DNA from: Pseudarthrobacter polychromogenes
GTDB taxonomy: Bacteria > Actinomycetota > Actinomycetes > Actinomycetales > Micrococcaceae
Assembly (NCBI RefSeq): GCF_014644495.1
Contig: NZ_BMKU01000002.1
Location: forward strand, 186,001 to 250,000
Length of the DNA stretch: 64,000 nucleotides
Direction: 5' to 3'
Positions 25,539 through 34,324 of the stretch are shown here, piece after piece. The position numbers and the translations under genes were made by a program. Each line of letters opens with the position of its first letter. The first letter of the stretch is position 1. The notes beneath the pieces were generated by a model, which made no database searches, had not been told where the DNA came from, and saw only the letters and a list, made by a program, of their open reading frames with translations.

Positions 25539-27368
25539 CTAGGAGTAGAGTTTGGCGATCTCACCGGCGTAGTCGCGCACGACGGCGGACCGCTTCAGTT
25601 TGAGGGACGGCGTCAGGTGTCCTGACTCCACGGTGAACTGGACGTCGAGGAGCGAGAAGCTGCGGATGGACTCCGCCTTGGAGACGAGCAGGTTGGCATG
25701 GTCCACCGCCTCCTGGACTGCCGCGAGGACTTCCGGATCGCTGACCGCGTCCTGCGCTGCTAGGGCGGGCAGGCCCCGTTCGGAGCGCCAGTTGTCCACG
25801 CCCTCCGGGTCCAGGGTCACCAGAGCCGAGACGAAGGGTTTGCCGTCGCCCACCACCACGGCGTGGCCCACCAGTTGGTGGGCTCGGAGCTTCTCCTCGA
25901 GCGGGCCCGGAGCCACGTTCTTGCCGCCTGCCGTGACCAGCAGGTCCTTCTTGCGGCCGGTGACGGTGAGGAACCCCTGCGCATCGAGTTCCCCGAGGTC
26001 ACCGGTCCGAAAAAACCCGTCAACGAACGCCTCAGCGTTCGCGGCCCGGTTGTTGTGGTACCCCTTGAAGACGCCAATCCCCTTGACCAGGATCTCGCCG
26101 TCCCCCGCCACCCGGATGGTGGTGCCCGGGACCGGGATGCCCACTGAGCCCACGCGCGTCCGGGCCGGGGTGTTGGCCGTACACGGTGCTGTGGTTTCGG
26201 TCAGTCCGTAGCCCTCCAGCACGGGTATCCCGGCGCCGCGGAAAAAGTGGGCGTCCTCAAGGGACAGGGGACTGGCACCGGATACGGTGTACCCCACCTG
26301 CCCGCCCAGGGCCTGCCGAAGCCGGGGATACAGCAGCCGGTCGAAGAGCGCGTGCCGGGTGCGGCAGAGCAGCCCGGGCCCGTCGCCTTGGCCGCGGTTG
26401 CGCCGGTCCTCCTCCCGCGAGTACTCGATGGCGGCCTCTGATGCAGCTTTGAAAAGCCGGGCCTTGCCCGCCAGCGCTGCCTTGTGGGCGGCGGTGGCCC
26501 GGACTTTCTCGAAGATCCGCGGCACCACCAGAAGGAACGTGGGCCGGAACGAGCCCAGGTCCTCAAGGAGCTGCGCCGCTCCCGGCGTGTGTCCCAGGGT
26601 GGCCCCCGCGGTGAGGCAGACCACCTGCACGGCGCGGGCCAGCACGTGTGCCAGCGGAAGGAACATCAGGGTGCGCGCCTGGTCCTGCAGCAGCAGCTCC
26701 GGAAGGAACGCCACGATGTTCTTCGCCACCAGGGCGAAGTTCCCGTGGGTAATCTCGCAGCCCTTGGGATTGCCTGTGGTGCCTGAGGTGTAAACGAGGG
26801 AGGCAACATCGTCCAGCCCGGCCTGGCTGCGGTGCCGCTCGAGCTCCGCGTCCGTAACCCCGGTGCCGGCAGCGGCGAGGCTGGCAAGGTCCGGCGCGTC
26901 GCCGTCGTAATCCATCCTCACCACGTTGACGAGCCGGTCCCGAAGGACGTCGGAGCCTGCCAGGACCCCGGTGACCAGGGCGGCAAGGCCACGGTCCCCG
27001 GCAAAGACGCGGCGCACCCCCGCGTCCTGGATGATCCACTCCACCTGCCGGGCGGAGGATGTTTCGTAGATGGGAACCGTCACTCCGCCGGCGAACCAGA
27101 TGGCGAAATCGACCAGGGTCCACTCATAGGACGTGGGGGACATGACCGCCACCTTGTCGCCGGGCTCGATGCCGCCGGCAATCAGGCCCTTGGCCAGGGC
27201 ACTGACGTCCTGCAGGAACTTGCCGGCCGTGACATCCACCCAGCCGTTCGGGCCCTTCCGCCGGTACAGGGCATGGGCAGGGTTGGCGGCATGCTGCTCC
27301 AGGAGCAGGTCAGTCACGTTGCTGGCGGCGTCAAGCTCAACCAGCAGTTCGGTGCTTGCTTCTCTCAC
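25539..27368 (-). CDS. Long-chain acyl-CoA synthetase (AMP-forming, FadD15-like)
   Basis: Activates fatty acids with ATP and CoA through an acyl-AMP intermediate. The 609-residue protein has the P-loop ASLVYTSGTTGNPKGCEITHGN (about 170-191), the A5 motif GYGLTETTAP (about 378-387), the A7 segment FFRTGDLGELD and A8 GRKKDLLVTAGGKNVAPGPLEE (about 470-491), in order for an ANL enzyme; the length equals FadD15-type ligases. GTG 27368 gives MREAST, matching the family N terminus, with GGAG 7 nt upstream; ATG 27428 directly abuts the PMT stop codon and lacks spacing. Lies downstream of PMT on the same strand and may be co-transcribed. Confidence 0.92.
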   Translation of the reverse strand: MREASTELLVELDAASNVTDLLLEQHAANPAHALYRRKGPNGWVDVTAGKFLQDVSALAKGLIAGGIEPGDKVAVMSPTSYEWTLVDFAIWFAGGVTVPIYETSSARQVEWIIQDAGVRRVFAGDRGLAALVTGVLAGSDVLRDRLVNVVRMDYDGDAPDLASLAAAGTGVTDAELERHRSQAGLDDVASLVYTSGTTGNPKGCEITHGNFALVAKNIVAFLPELLLQDQARTLMFLPLAHVLARAVQVVCLTAGATLGHTPGAAQLLEDLGSFRPTFLLVVPRIFEKVRATAAHKAALAGKARLFKAASEAAIEYSREEDRRNRGQGDGPGLLCRTRHALFDRLLYPRLRQALGGQVGYTVSGASPLSLEDAHFFRGAGIPVLEGYGLTETTAPCTANTPARTRVGSVGIPVPGTTIRVAGDGEILVKGIGVFKGYHNNRAANAEAFVDGFFRTGDLGELDAQGFLTVTGRKKDLLVTAGGKNVAPGPLEEKLRAHQLVGHAVVVGDGKPFVSALVTLDPEGVDNWRSERGLPALAAQDAVSDPEVLAAVQEAVDHANLLVSKAESIRSFSLLDVQFTVESGHLTPSLKLKRSAVVRDYAGEIAKLYS

Positions 27369-27434
27369 AGCAGGTCTCCGTTCCGCTGCCACGCCGCGGC
27401 AGCGGCTCAGTTGGGGGTCTGATGCCATCCTGCC

Positions 27435-29153
27435 CTAGATCCAGGACGGCATCCACATCCTGACTTTCCAGGCGTCGTAGGGAATGGTTTCCGCGGCCCA
27501 GACAGGATAAAAGAATGCCGACAGCAGGATCACCGCAGCGATGAACAGGGCCACCAGGTACAGCCCTGACCGGCGGCGCCACGGCGGGTCGGAGGCCCTG
27601 CCCAGGACGAGGCCCAGGCAGTACACGAGCGCCAGGACCAGGAAAGGCTCGAAGGACACGGCGTAGAAGTAGAACATGGTCCGTTCGGGGTACAGGAACC
27701 ACGGCAGGTAGCCTGCGCCTACGCCGGCCAGTATGGCGCCGGCACGCCAGTCCCGCCGCCCGGCCCACCAGAACAGCAGGACCACCAGGGAAACGACGGC
27801 GCCCCACCAGATCAGCGGGTTTCCCACGGACAGGATGGCCGAGGTGCATTTTTCCACCGCGCAGCCCGGGCTGCCCTGCGGCGGCGTTTCGTAAAAGAAC
27901 GACGTCGGCCTGCCGAGTACCAGCCAGCTCCAGGCGCTTGCCTCGTACGGGTGGTCCGATCCAAGGCCTTGGTGGAAGGTGTAGGCCTCCCGGTGGTAGT
28001 GGGCCAGCGAGCGGACAGCGTCCGGAAGCCAGTTCCATTCGGCAGAGGGGTTGCTTTCCGCCCACCGGCGGAAGTAGGCATTCCCGGACCGGAACCAGCC
28101 TGTCCACGATGCCGCGTACACCAGCCCCGCCACCGGCACCATGCTGATGAACGCCGGAATACCGTCCTTGATGATGCCGCCACTGATCCAGCCGCGGATG
28201 CCGGCAACCCGCCGGGCGTTGAGGTCCCACAAGACCGTGAGGAGTCCGAACCCGGCAAGGAAGAAGAGCCCCGACCATTTGGTTCCGACGGCGAGCCCCA
28301 GGCACACCCCCGCCGCCACGCGCCACCAGCGGATGCCGAGCCACGGACCGGACAGCAGCTGGCCCGCCGTCGGACGCCCTCCGTTGTCTGCGGCGGCCAG
28401 CGCCAGCCGGAGCGCCAGCCGCCGCCGGCCGTTGTCCCGGTCCAGCAGGAGGGCCCCGAAGGCGGCCAGGACCCAGAACATCAGGAAGATATCCAGCAGC
28501 GACGTCCGGGACATCACCAGGTGGTGGCCGTCCACCGCAAGGAGGAGCCCGGCGGCCCCCGCCAGGGGAAGCGACCGGAAGAGCTTCAGGGCAATAAGGG
28601 ACAGGAGCAGGATGGACAGTGTGCCGGTCAGTGCTGCCGCGAAGCGCCAGCCAAAAGGGTTGTCCGGGCCGAAGATCCCCATGCCGGCGGCGATCATCCA
28701 TTTGCCCACGGGCGGATGGACCACGTACTCGGGGGAGTCCAGCAGCACCCCCGGGTTTCCGGCGTTGAACGCATCATTGGCTTTGTCCGGCCAGCCGCGC
28801 TCATAGCCGCTGACCAGGTAGGAGTATGCGTCCTTGACGTAATACGTTTCGTCGAAGACCAGCTTGGGTGGGGCCTCAAGCCGGACAAACCTGAGGATTC
28901 CCCCGGTAAGGGCGGTCAGGACGGGGACCAGCAGGAACCACAGCCTCAGCGACGGCGGGTAGTCGCGCCATCCGCGGGCACTGCCCAGGAGCCGTACCAG
29001 CAGGGATTCGATCGTGAAGGCGTCGGCGGGGCGGCTGACCCAGGGCCGGTTGGGGGAACTGCCCGAACTGCCTGCTGTCCTCGCGGATTCAGCGCCGGAT
29101 GCCGCGGGGGCGGCCTGTCCGGTCCCGCCCGGCCGCGTCGAGGTCTGCGTCAC
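27435..29153 (-). CDS. pmt: Protein O-mannosyltransferase (GT39)
   Basis: Transfers mannose from polyprenyl-phosphate-mannose to Ser/Thr of secreted proteins during Sec export. The 572-residue protein has a Ser/Pro-rich N terminus, about 11 membrane helices from residue 68, and the catalytic acidic pair Asp101-Glu102 in VFDETYYVKDAYSYL, the DE motif of eukaryotic and bacterial PMTs. HHLVMSRTSLLDIFLMFWVLAAFGALLLDRD is another family stretch. The GTG start follows TAGCAT by 6 nt. Divergent to rsmI 54 nt away: the same pair occurs in M. tuberculosis (Rv1002c/Rv1003). manA supplies its sugar donor route. Confidence 0.95.
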   Translation of the reverse strand: MTQTSTRPGGTGQAAPAASGAESARTAGSSGSSPNRPWVSRPADAFTIESLLVRLLGSARGWRDYPPSLRLWFLLVPVLTALTGGILRFVRLEAPPKLVFDETYYVKDAYSYLVSGYERGWPDKANDAFNAGNPGVLLDSPEYVVHPPVGKWMIAAGMGIFGPDNPFGWRFAAALTGTLSILLLSLIALKLFRSLPLAGAAGLLLAVDGHHLVMSRTSLLDIFLMFWVLAAFGALLLDRDNGRRRLALRLALAAADNGGRPTAGQLLSGPWLGIRWWRVAAGVCLGLAVGTKWSGLFFLAGFGLLTVLWDLNARRVAGIRGWISGGIIKDGIPAFISMVPVAGLVYAASWTGWFRSGNAYFRRWAESNPSAEWNWLPDAVRSLAHYHREAYTFHQGLGSDHPYEASAWSWLVLGRPTSFFYETPPQGSPGCAVEKCTSAILSVGNPLIWWGAVVSLVVLLFWWAGRRDWRAGAILAGVGAGYLPWFLYPERTMFYFYAVSFEPFLVLALVYCLGLVLGRASDPPWRRRSGLYLVALFIAAVILLSAFFYPVWAAETIPYDAWKVRMWMPSWI

Positions 29154-29159
29154 CAGCCC

Positions 29160-29165
29160 ATGCTA
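29160..29165 (-). promoter_or_regulatory. -10 element of pmt (leaderless)
   Basis: TAGCAT on the minus strand, 6 nt upstream of the PMT GTG. Confidence 0.5.
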
Positions 29166-29195
29166 CCGTTTGCGGCCGGCGGTCCCGGGCAGCAG

Positions 29196-29201
29196 TAGGC
29201 T
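29196..29201 (+). promoter_or_regulatory. -10 element of rsmI (leaderless)
   Basis: TAGGCT, 6 nt upstream of the rsmI GTG; back to back with the pmt promoter 30 nt away. Confidence 0.55.
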
Positions 29202-29207
29202 GGTGGC

Positions 29208-30083
29208 GTGGACCCTAACCCCAGCACCCTTCCTGATTCCGGCCCGGCACCTGCGGGTCGCATCGTGCTCGCCGCCACCCCGATCGGGAACACCGGTGAC
29301 GCTTCCGCGCGGCTGGTGGAACTGCTGGGAACCGCGGACATCGTGGCAGCCGAGGACACCCGCCGCCTCCACCGGCTGGTCCAAAGCCTGGGCGTCACGG
29401 TGGCCGGGCGGGTCATCAGCTACCACGAGCACAACGAGGCCACCAAGACGGCGGAGCTGTTAGCACAGGTGCAGGCAGGAAGCACCCTGGTCATGGTCAC
29501 CGACGCCGGGATGCCCTCGGTTTCGGACCCGGGTTTCCGCCTGGTTGAAGGGGCGGTCGCGGCCGGCCTCACCGTGACGGCCGTCCCGGGGCCGTCAGCG
29601 GTACTCACCGCCCTGGCATTGTCCGGACTGCCCACGGACCGCTTCTGCTTTGAAGGGTTCCTTCCGCGGAAGGCCGGTGAGAGGGCGTCGCGCCTGGCCG
29701 AGCTTGCGGGGGAGCACAGAACCATGGTGTTCTTCGAGGCACCGCACCGGCTGGAGGTAATGCTCCGGGCGCTGCGCGACCGGTTCGGACCGGACCGTCC
29801 GGTTGCCGTCTGCCGTGAACTGACCAAAACCTATGAAGAGGTCATCCGCGGCACCCTCAGTGAACTTCTGGTGTGGGCCGAAAGCACGGAGATCAGGGGC
29901 GAGATCGCTGTTGTCCTCGGCGGGGCGCCGGAAAAGGCGCCCGGGACGCCGGAGGACCATGTGGCCGCCGTGAACGAACTCGTGGCCCAGGGCATCCGGC
30001 TCAAGGAAGCGGTGGCAGCGGTGGCCGAGGACGTCCGGGTGAGCAAGCGGGAACTGTACTCCGCCGTCCTTGCGGCCCGCTGA
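29208..30083 (+). CDS. rsmI: 16S rRNA (cytidine(1402)-2'-O)-methyltransferase
   Basis: SAM-dependent 2'-O-methylation of C1402 in the ribosomal P site. The 291-residue tetrapyrrole-methylase-fold protein shows AATPIGNTGDASARLVELLG (about 22-41), AAEDTRRLHRLV (about 48-59), VTDAGMPSVSDPGFRLV (about 98-114), PGPSAVLTALALSGLP (about 127-142) and FEGFLPRK (about 148-155). The C-terminal 45 residues form the small helix-turn-helix domain. GTG 29208 is fixed by TAGGCT-N6. No partner gene downstream on the same strand: a 28-bp palindrome separates it from gabD. Confidence 0.96.
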   Translation: MDPNPSTLPDSGPAPAGRIVLAATPIGNTGDASARLVELLGTADIVAAEDTRRLHRLVQSLGVTVAGRVISYHEHNEATKTAELLAQVQAGSTLVMVTDAGMPSVSDPGFRLVEGAVAAGLTVTAVPGPSAVLTALALSGLPTDRFCFEGFLPRKAGERASRLAELAGEHRTMVFFEAPHRLEVMLRALRDRFGPDRPVAVCRELTKTYEEVIRGTLSELLVWAESTEIRGEIAVVLGGAPEKAPGTPEDHVAAVNELVAQGIRLKEAVAAVAEDVRVSKRELYSAVLAAR

Positions 30084-30103
30084 CGGTCCCGCACAAGATG
30101 CCT

Positions 30104-30131
30104 GCGCTGCTGTGCAGCTGCACAGCAGCGC
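30104..30131. repeat. 28-bp perfect palindrome downstream of rsmI
   Basis: GCGCTGCTGTGCAG followed directly by its reverse complement. As RNA it would fold into a 12-bp stem with a 4-nt loop and could terminate rsmI, but no T-run follows; as DNA it resembles a dyad operator. Function undecided. Confidence 0.6.
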
Positions 30132-30180
30132 CGTGACGCGGCAGTGCGCAACGGCGTAGACCAGCCTGAAGCCGCCGCAG

Positions 30181-30186
30181 TAGTCT
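30181..30186 (+). promoter_or_regulatory. -10 element of gabD
   Basis: TAGTCT about 82 nt upstream of the gabD GTG, giving a leader of about 75 nt. Confidence 0.4.
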
Positions 30187-30267
30187 GGCAGTAATTCAGC
30201 CTGTATGGGCCCGGTCACTCCGGCCGCCGCCAAGGGCTGCACCAACCCTACTGACGAGGGAGTCATC

Positions 30268-31767
30268 GTGACTGTCACTGCACAGCCGGCCGTTTCCGCA
30301 GACCGCGAAAGCGCCCTTCTGGCCTCTGTCCCCACTGGCCTGCTCATCAACGGTGAATGGCGGGACGCCATCTCCGGGAAGACCTTCGACGTCGAGGATC
30401 CCGCCACCGGGAAGGTGCTGCTGAGCCTTGCCGACGCCGGCGCCGAGGACGGTAAGGCAGCCCTGGACGCTGCCGCCGCGGCGCAGGAGTCCTGGGCCAA
30501 GGTGCCGCCACGCGAACGGGGCGAGATCCTGCGCCGCGCGTTCGAGCTGGTGACCGAGCGCGCTGAGGACTTCGCGCTGCTGATGACCATGGAAATGGGA
30601 AAGCCGCTGGCCGAAGCCCGCGGTGAGGTCACCTACGGTGCCGAGTTCCTGCGCTGGTTCTCCGAGGAAGCCGTCCGTGCGTTTGGCCGCTACTCGGTCT
30701 CCCCGGACGGCAAGTCCCGGCTGCTGGTCACCAAGAAGCCGGTGGGCCCGTGCCTGCTGATCACGCCATGGAACTTCCCCCTGGCCATGGCCACCCGCAA
30801 GATCGCACCGGCCGTCGCTGCAGGCTGCACCATGGTCCTGAAGTCCGCGAACCTTACCCCGCTGACCTCCCAGCTGTTCGCCGCCGTCATGATGGAAGCC
30901 GGCCTCCCCGCCGGTGTCCTAAACGTCATCCCCACCTCCACCGCAGGCGCCACCACCGGCCCGCTGATCAAGGATTCCCGGCTCCGGAAGCTTTCCTTCA
31001 CCGGGTCCACCGAGGTGGGCCGCCGCCTGCTCTCCGACGCGTCCGAAACTGTCCTGCGCACCTCCATGGAACTCGGCGGCAACGCCCCGTTCCTGGTCTT
31101 CGAGGACGCCGACCTCGACGCCGCCGTCGCTGGGGCCATGCTCGCCAAACTCCGCAACATGGGCGAGGCCTGCACGGCCGCGAACCGCTTCATCGTGCAC
31201 GAATCCGTCGCGGCCGAGTTCGCGGAGAAGTTCGCCGCGAAGATGAAGGACATGACCACCGCCCGCGGCACCGAGCCGGAGTCCAAGGTGGGCCCGCTGA
31301 TCGACGCGAAGAGCCGGGACAAGGTCCACGAACTGGTCTCCGACGCCGTTGCCTCCGGCGCCACGGCCGTCCTGGGCGGCGGGCCGGTGGAAGGTCCTGG
31401 CTACTTCTACCAGCCCACCATCCTCTCCGGCGTCACCGAAGGCACCCGCATCCTGTCCGAGGAAATCTTCGGACCGGTTGCGCCCATCATCACCTTCAGC
31501 TCCGAGGATGACGCGGTGCGCCTGGCCAACAACACCGAATACGGGCTCGTGGCCTACGTCTTCACCAAGGACCTGAACCGCGGCATCCGGATGGGTGAAC
31601 GCCTCGAAACCGGCATGCTCGGCCTGAACGCCGGCGTCATCTCCAACGCGGCGGCACCCTTCGGCGGCGTCAAGCAGTCCGGCCTGGGCCGCGAGGGCGG
31701 CCTCGAAGGCATCGAGGAATACCTCTACACCCAGTACATCGGCATCGCAGACCCCTACGCCGGATAA
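30268..31767 (+). CDS. gabD: NAD(P)-dependent succinate-semialdehyde dehydrogenase
   Basis: Oxidises succinic semialdehyde to succinate, feeding GABA or other amine breakdown into the TCA cycle. The 499-residue protein is an ALDH-fold enzyme: PWNFPLAMATRKIAPA (about 169-184), the general base Glu268 in ELGGNAPF and the catalytic Cys302 in GEACTAANR, plus EEIFGPVAPI and the C-terminal FGGVKQSGLGREGGLEGIEEYL typical of SSADH-like members. GTG 30268 has GAGGGA 6 nt upstream; the longer frame start at 30205 lacks one. Its neighbours offer no pathway hint; substrate assignment rests on the family pattern only. Confidence 0.9.
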   Translation: MTVTAQPAVSADRESALLASVPTGLLINGEWRDAISGKTFDVEDPATGKVLLSLADAGAEDGKAALDAAAAAQESWAKVPPRERGEILRRAFELVTERAEDFALLMTMEMGKPLAEARGEVTYGAEFLRWFSEEAVRAFGRYSVSPDGKSRLLVTKKPVGPCLLITPWNFPLAMATRKIAPAVAAGCTMVLKSANLTPLTSQLFAAVMMEAGLPAGVLNVIPTSTAGATTGPLIKDSRLRKLSFTGSTEVGRRLLSDASETVLRTSMELGGNAPFLVFEDADLDAAVAGAMLAKLRNMGEACTAANRFIVHESVAAEFAEKFAAKMKDMTTARGTEPESKVGPLIDAKSRDKVHELVSDAVASGATAVLGGGPVEGPGYFYQPTILSGVTEGTRILSEEIFGPVAPIITFSSEDDAVRLANNTEYGLVAYVFTKDLNRGIRMGERLETGMLGLNAGVISNAAAPFGGVKQSGLGREGGLEGIEEYLYTQYIGIADPYAG

Positions 31768-31778
31768 CGCCCGGATCA

Positions 31779-31809
31779 GGCAAAGCGGCCGGTCAGCCGC
31801 CGCTTTGCC
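31779..31809. terminator. Terminator between convergent gabD and the transglutaminase gene
   Basis: Perfect 11-bp stem (31779-31789 with 31799-31809). It lies just after gabD and overlaps the last five codons and the stop codon of the convergent transglutaminase gene. Confidence 0.6.
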
Positions 31810-34324
31810 GCCGAACGCCGTCGCGCACTCCCTGCCTGGAAGGACCAGGACGGGAGCGTGCGGCGGCTTTTGCCGTCCTGCGCAGGAATCGCCCCGCGGC
31901 CAGGAACGGTGCGGCAAGCAGCCGGCCCAGCCGTCCCATGACGGACGGCGGGATCCAAGCCGCCTGGAGGCGCCGCGCCAGCCCCGCATTGGCCTGCAGG
32001 GACGATTCCACGGCCGCAACCTGCGCTGCCACGGCGCCTCCGGTGCCGTCGGTGCCGCGGGCTGAACCGGGCTGTCCGCCGTCCACCGCCGCCTCCGGGA
32101 CGGCGCCGGCCGGGCGGCCATAGCTGTGGCGTTCGAAGCCTGCCGTGAGCGCGGCAACAGCCTGGTGCGCCGCCCGGTCCAGGCCATCGGGATCCCCCAG
32201 CAGCGCGCCGCGCAGCCGCGCTGAATACGCGCGGGGCGTTTCGCTGGACCCGGGGGGAAGGCCATAGTCGGTGCCAAGGTCCAGCAGTTCACGCCAGCCC
32301 AGGGGTACCGCGTTACCGGTGTCCTGGGGCCTTAGCCGCCTGGCCCTGATGCCCGTCCTGATGAGCCGGGGCGCAGCCACCAGCAGCGCCGTCCCCAGGA
32401 CGCCGGCTGCGCCCAGCAGCCACGGCAGGAGCTGCACTCCTGAACCGGCGTTCCCGCCACCGCCGGGGGCGGGCAGCGCAGTGGCGCTCGGCGCGGGGGT
32501 GGGAGCCGGGGTGGCATCGGGAAGCAGGTCTTCATTGTTGTCCAGCACGTCTGGGGCGGCGGCGGTGGACGATTCCGTGGCATAGTCGGGAACCACTCCA
32601 CGGGAGGGCGTCGGCTCGAAAGGCACCCAGCCCAGGCCCTGGAAGTAGAGCTCCGGCCAGGCGTGGGCATCGCGTGCGTCCACCTCATATTCCGGCAGCG
32701 CTCCCTGGCCTGCCACGGAAACCGTGGCGCCTGTGAGCCTGCCGGGTGCGTAACCCACCGCGATGCGGCTGGGGATGCCTTCGAGCCTCGCCATCACAGC
32801 CATGGCGGACGCGTAGTGGATGCAGTAGCCGCTCTTTTGCTCCAGGAAGTCGGCCAGGACGGACAGCCCGTTGCCGTCGTAGCCGCCCTGCACTGGAGAC
32901 TGCAGGGAGTAGGTGAACTCCGCCGAACGGAGGTACTTCTGGATGGCCATCGCCTTCGCGTACGGGGTGCCTGTCCCCGCCACGGTATCGGCGGTGCTGC
33001 GGACAATGTCCGGTACGTTTCCGGGAATCCTGGTGAAGTCCTCCGGGATGCCCTGGACGGCGGCTGAGGACTGGGCCAGGAGCCCTGCCGTCAGCCGGGG
33101 GGCGGTGGACGTCACCAGGTACTCCTGCCGCCGGGACGTGGTGGTGTCCGAACCTTTGATGCTCAGGGTGGCCGGGTCCCAGGTCCACCGTCCGCTGAGT
33201 CCCCGTACCGATTCCGGGGCATAAGGGGCAGGGAGATAGGGGCTGGTGAAACTGCCGGCGTCGATGGCTGTGACCAGCCGCTGCTGCTCGTCCGCCAGGA
33301 CCGTGTAGCCGGGATCGATGCGCCCGCCCAGGGGCAGCCGGGAGGCGTCACGGTCGTCCGGGCCCCAGGAGTCGCCGTCGAAATGGTCCACGGTGACGGA
33401 GCGCAGGTACAGCGGGGTAGACGCATTCGTGGCGTAGGTGATCCGGCCGCTGCCGTCAGGTGTCCGCAGGCTGTTGCCCAGCGTGATCATGGGGTTGAGT
33501 CCAGTGGAGGTGCCCCAGGGGTTGAGCCGGGAACCCTGCGGAAACGTTCCCTGGTCAAAGCCGGGAATTGCCATGGGCACCACCAGCGTGGCGGCCAGGG
33601 CGACAGATCCCGTGAGCACGGCGCGCTTCATCTGGCCAGGGCTCCGGGCGGAATCAGTCTGGAACCGGGCGCTGGGCGCGAAATACTGGCTGCACGCAAG
33701 GATCGCCAGGTAGCCCGCCACCGTGAAAGCGAATCCCCAGAAGCCCACGCTCTGCGGCTTGATCATCGCCGGGACCACCAGGATGGCCAGCAGCCCCACC
33801 CCGGAAGCAGCGGGCATGCCGAGCGGCAGCGCAAGGGCGTCCACCAGGATCACCGCCAGGCCCAGGACAGCGCAAATGACCATGACAATGCCCACATTGG
33901 GCGCCACGGGCGCAGTCTCGGAAAGGACAGTTTCGCTTGCCCTCCGGATGAGGCGGTCCAGCTCCACCAGGGTTCCGCCGGTAGGGATGAAGCCGGCCAC
34001 GCTGGAGCCGCGGAAGAAGGTCAGCGTCAGGACGGCGCCCAGGGAGATGAATCCGCCGGCCGTCACCAGCAGGGGCTGGGCGCGCACGGACCGCAGGGCA
34101 GCCAGCGTGAGGCTGACCACCAGGACGGTGGTCAGGACGGGCCAGTACCAGCCCCAGCCGCGGAGCACCCCGTTCAGCGAAAGCGCGGCACCGGAGACAG
34201 CCACGGCGATGGCGGCGGCCATCACCCAGGGGTAGGGGCCCACCCGTTGCCGGGCGGCGGTCTTCTCCTGCCGGGTTCCGGACTGCCTGCTGGCTCGCGG
34301 ACTGCGTGTTGGTGCCGCTGTCAC
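31793..34324 (-). CDS. TgpA-like transglutaminase-fold membrane protein (DUF3488)
   Basis: An 843-residue membrane protein with six or so N-terminal helices (about 28-215), an extracytoplasmic transglutaminase-like domain and one more helix near residue 635. The catalytic Cys501 lies in KSGYCIHYASAMAVMARLEGIP and His554 in ARDAHAWPELYF, followed by WVPFEPTPS, where the third acid is Glu rather than the common Asp. The C-terminal tail is cytoplasmic with a DUF4129-like stretch. Its ATG overlaps the DUF58 stop as ATGA. The MoxR-DUF58-TgpA trio is a widespread module thought to assemble or process envelope proteins; activity is inferred. Confidence 0.92.
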   Translation of the reverse strand: MTAAPTRSPRASRQSGTRQEKTAARQRVGPYPWVMAAAIAVAVSGAALSLNGVLRGWGWYWPVLTTVLVVSLTLAALRSVRAQPLLVTAGGFISLGAVLTLTFFRGSSVAGFIPTGGTLVELDRLIRRASETVLSETAPVAPNVGIVMVICAVLGLAVILVDALALPLGMPAASGVGLLAILVVPAMIKPQSVGFWGFAFTVAGYLAILACSQYFAPSARFQTDSARSPGQMKRAVLTGSVALAATLVVPMAIPGFDQGTFPQGSRLNPWGTSTGLNPMITLGNSLRTPDGSGRITYATNASTPLYLRSVTVDHFDGDSWGPDDRDASRLPLGGRIDPGYTVLADEQQRLVTAIDAGSFTSPYLPAPYAPESVRGLSGRWTWDPATLSIKGSDTTTSRRQEYLVTSTAPRLTAGLLAQSSAAVQGIPEDFTRIPGNVPDIVRSTADTVAGTGTPYAKAMAIQKYLRSAEFTYSLQSPVQGGYDGNGLSVLADFLEQKSGYCIHYASAMAVMARLEGIPSRIAVGYAPGRLTGATVSVAGQGALPEYEVDARDAHAWPELYFQGLGWVPFEPTPSRGVVPDYATESSTAAAPDVLDNNEDLLPDATPAPTPAPSATALPAPGGGGNAGSGVQLLPWLLGAAGVLGTALLVAAPRLIRTGIRARRLRPQDTGNAVPLGWRELLDLGTDYGLPPGSSETPRAYSARLRGALLGDPDGLDRAAHQAVAALTAGFERHSYGRPAGAVPEAAVDGGQPGSARGTDGTGGAVAAQVAAVESSLQANAGLARRLQAAWIPPSVMGRLGRLLAAPFLAAGRFLRRTAKAAARSRPGPSRQGVRDGVRRQSGG

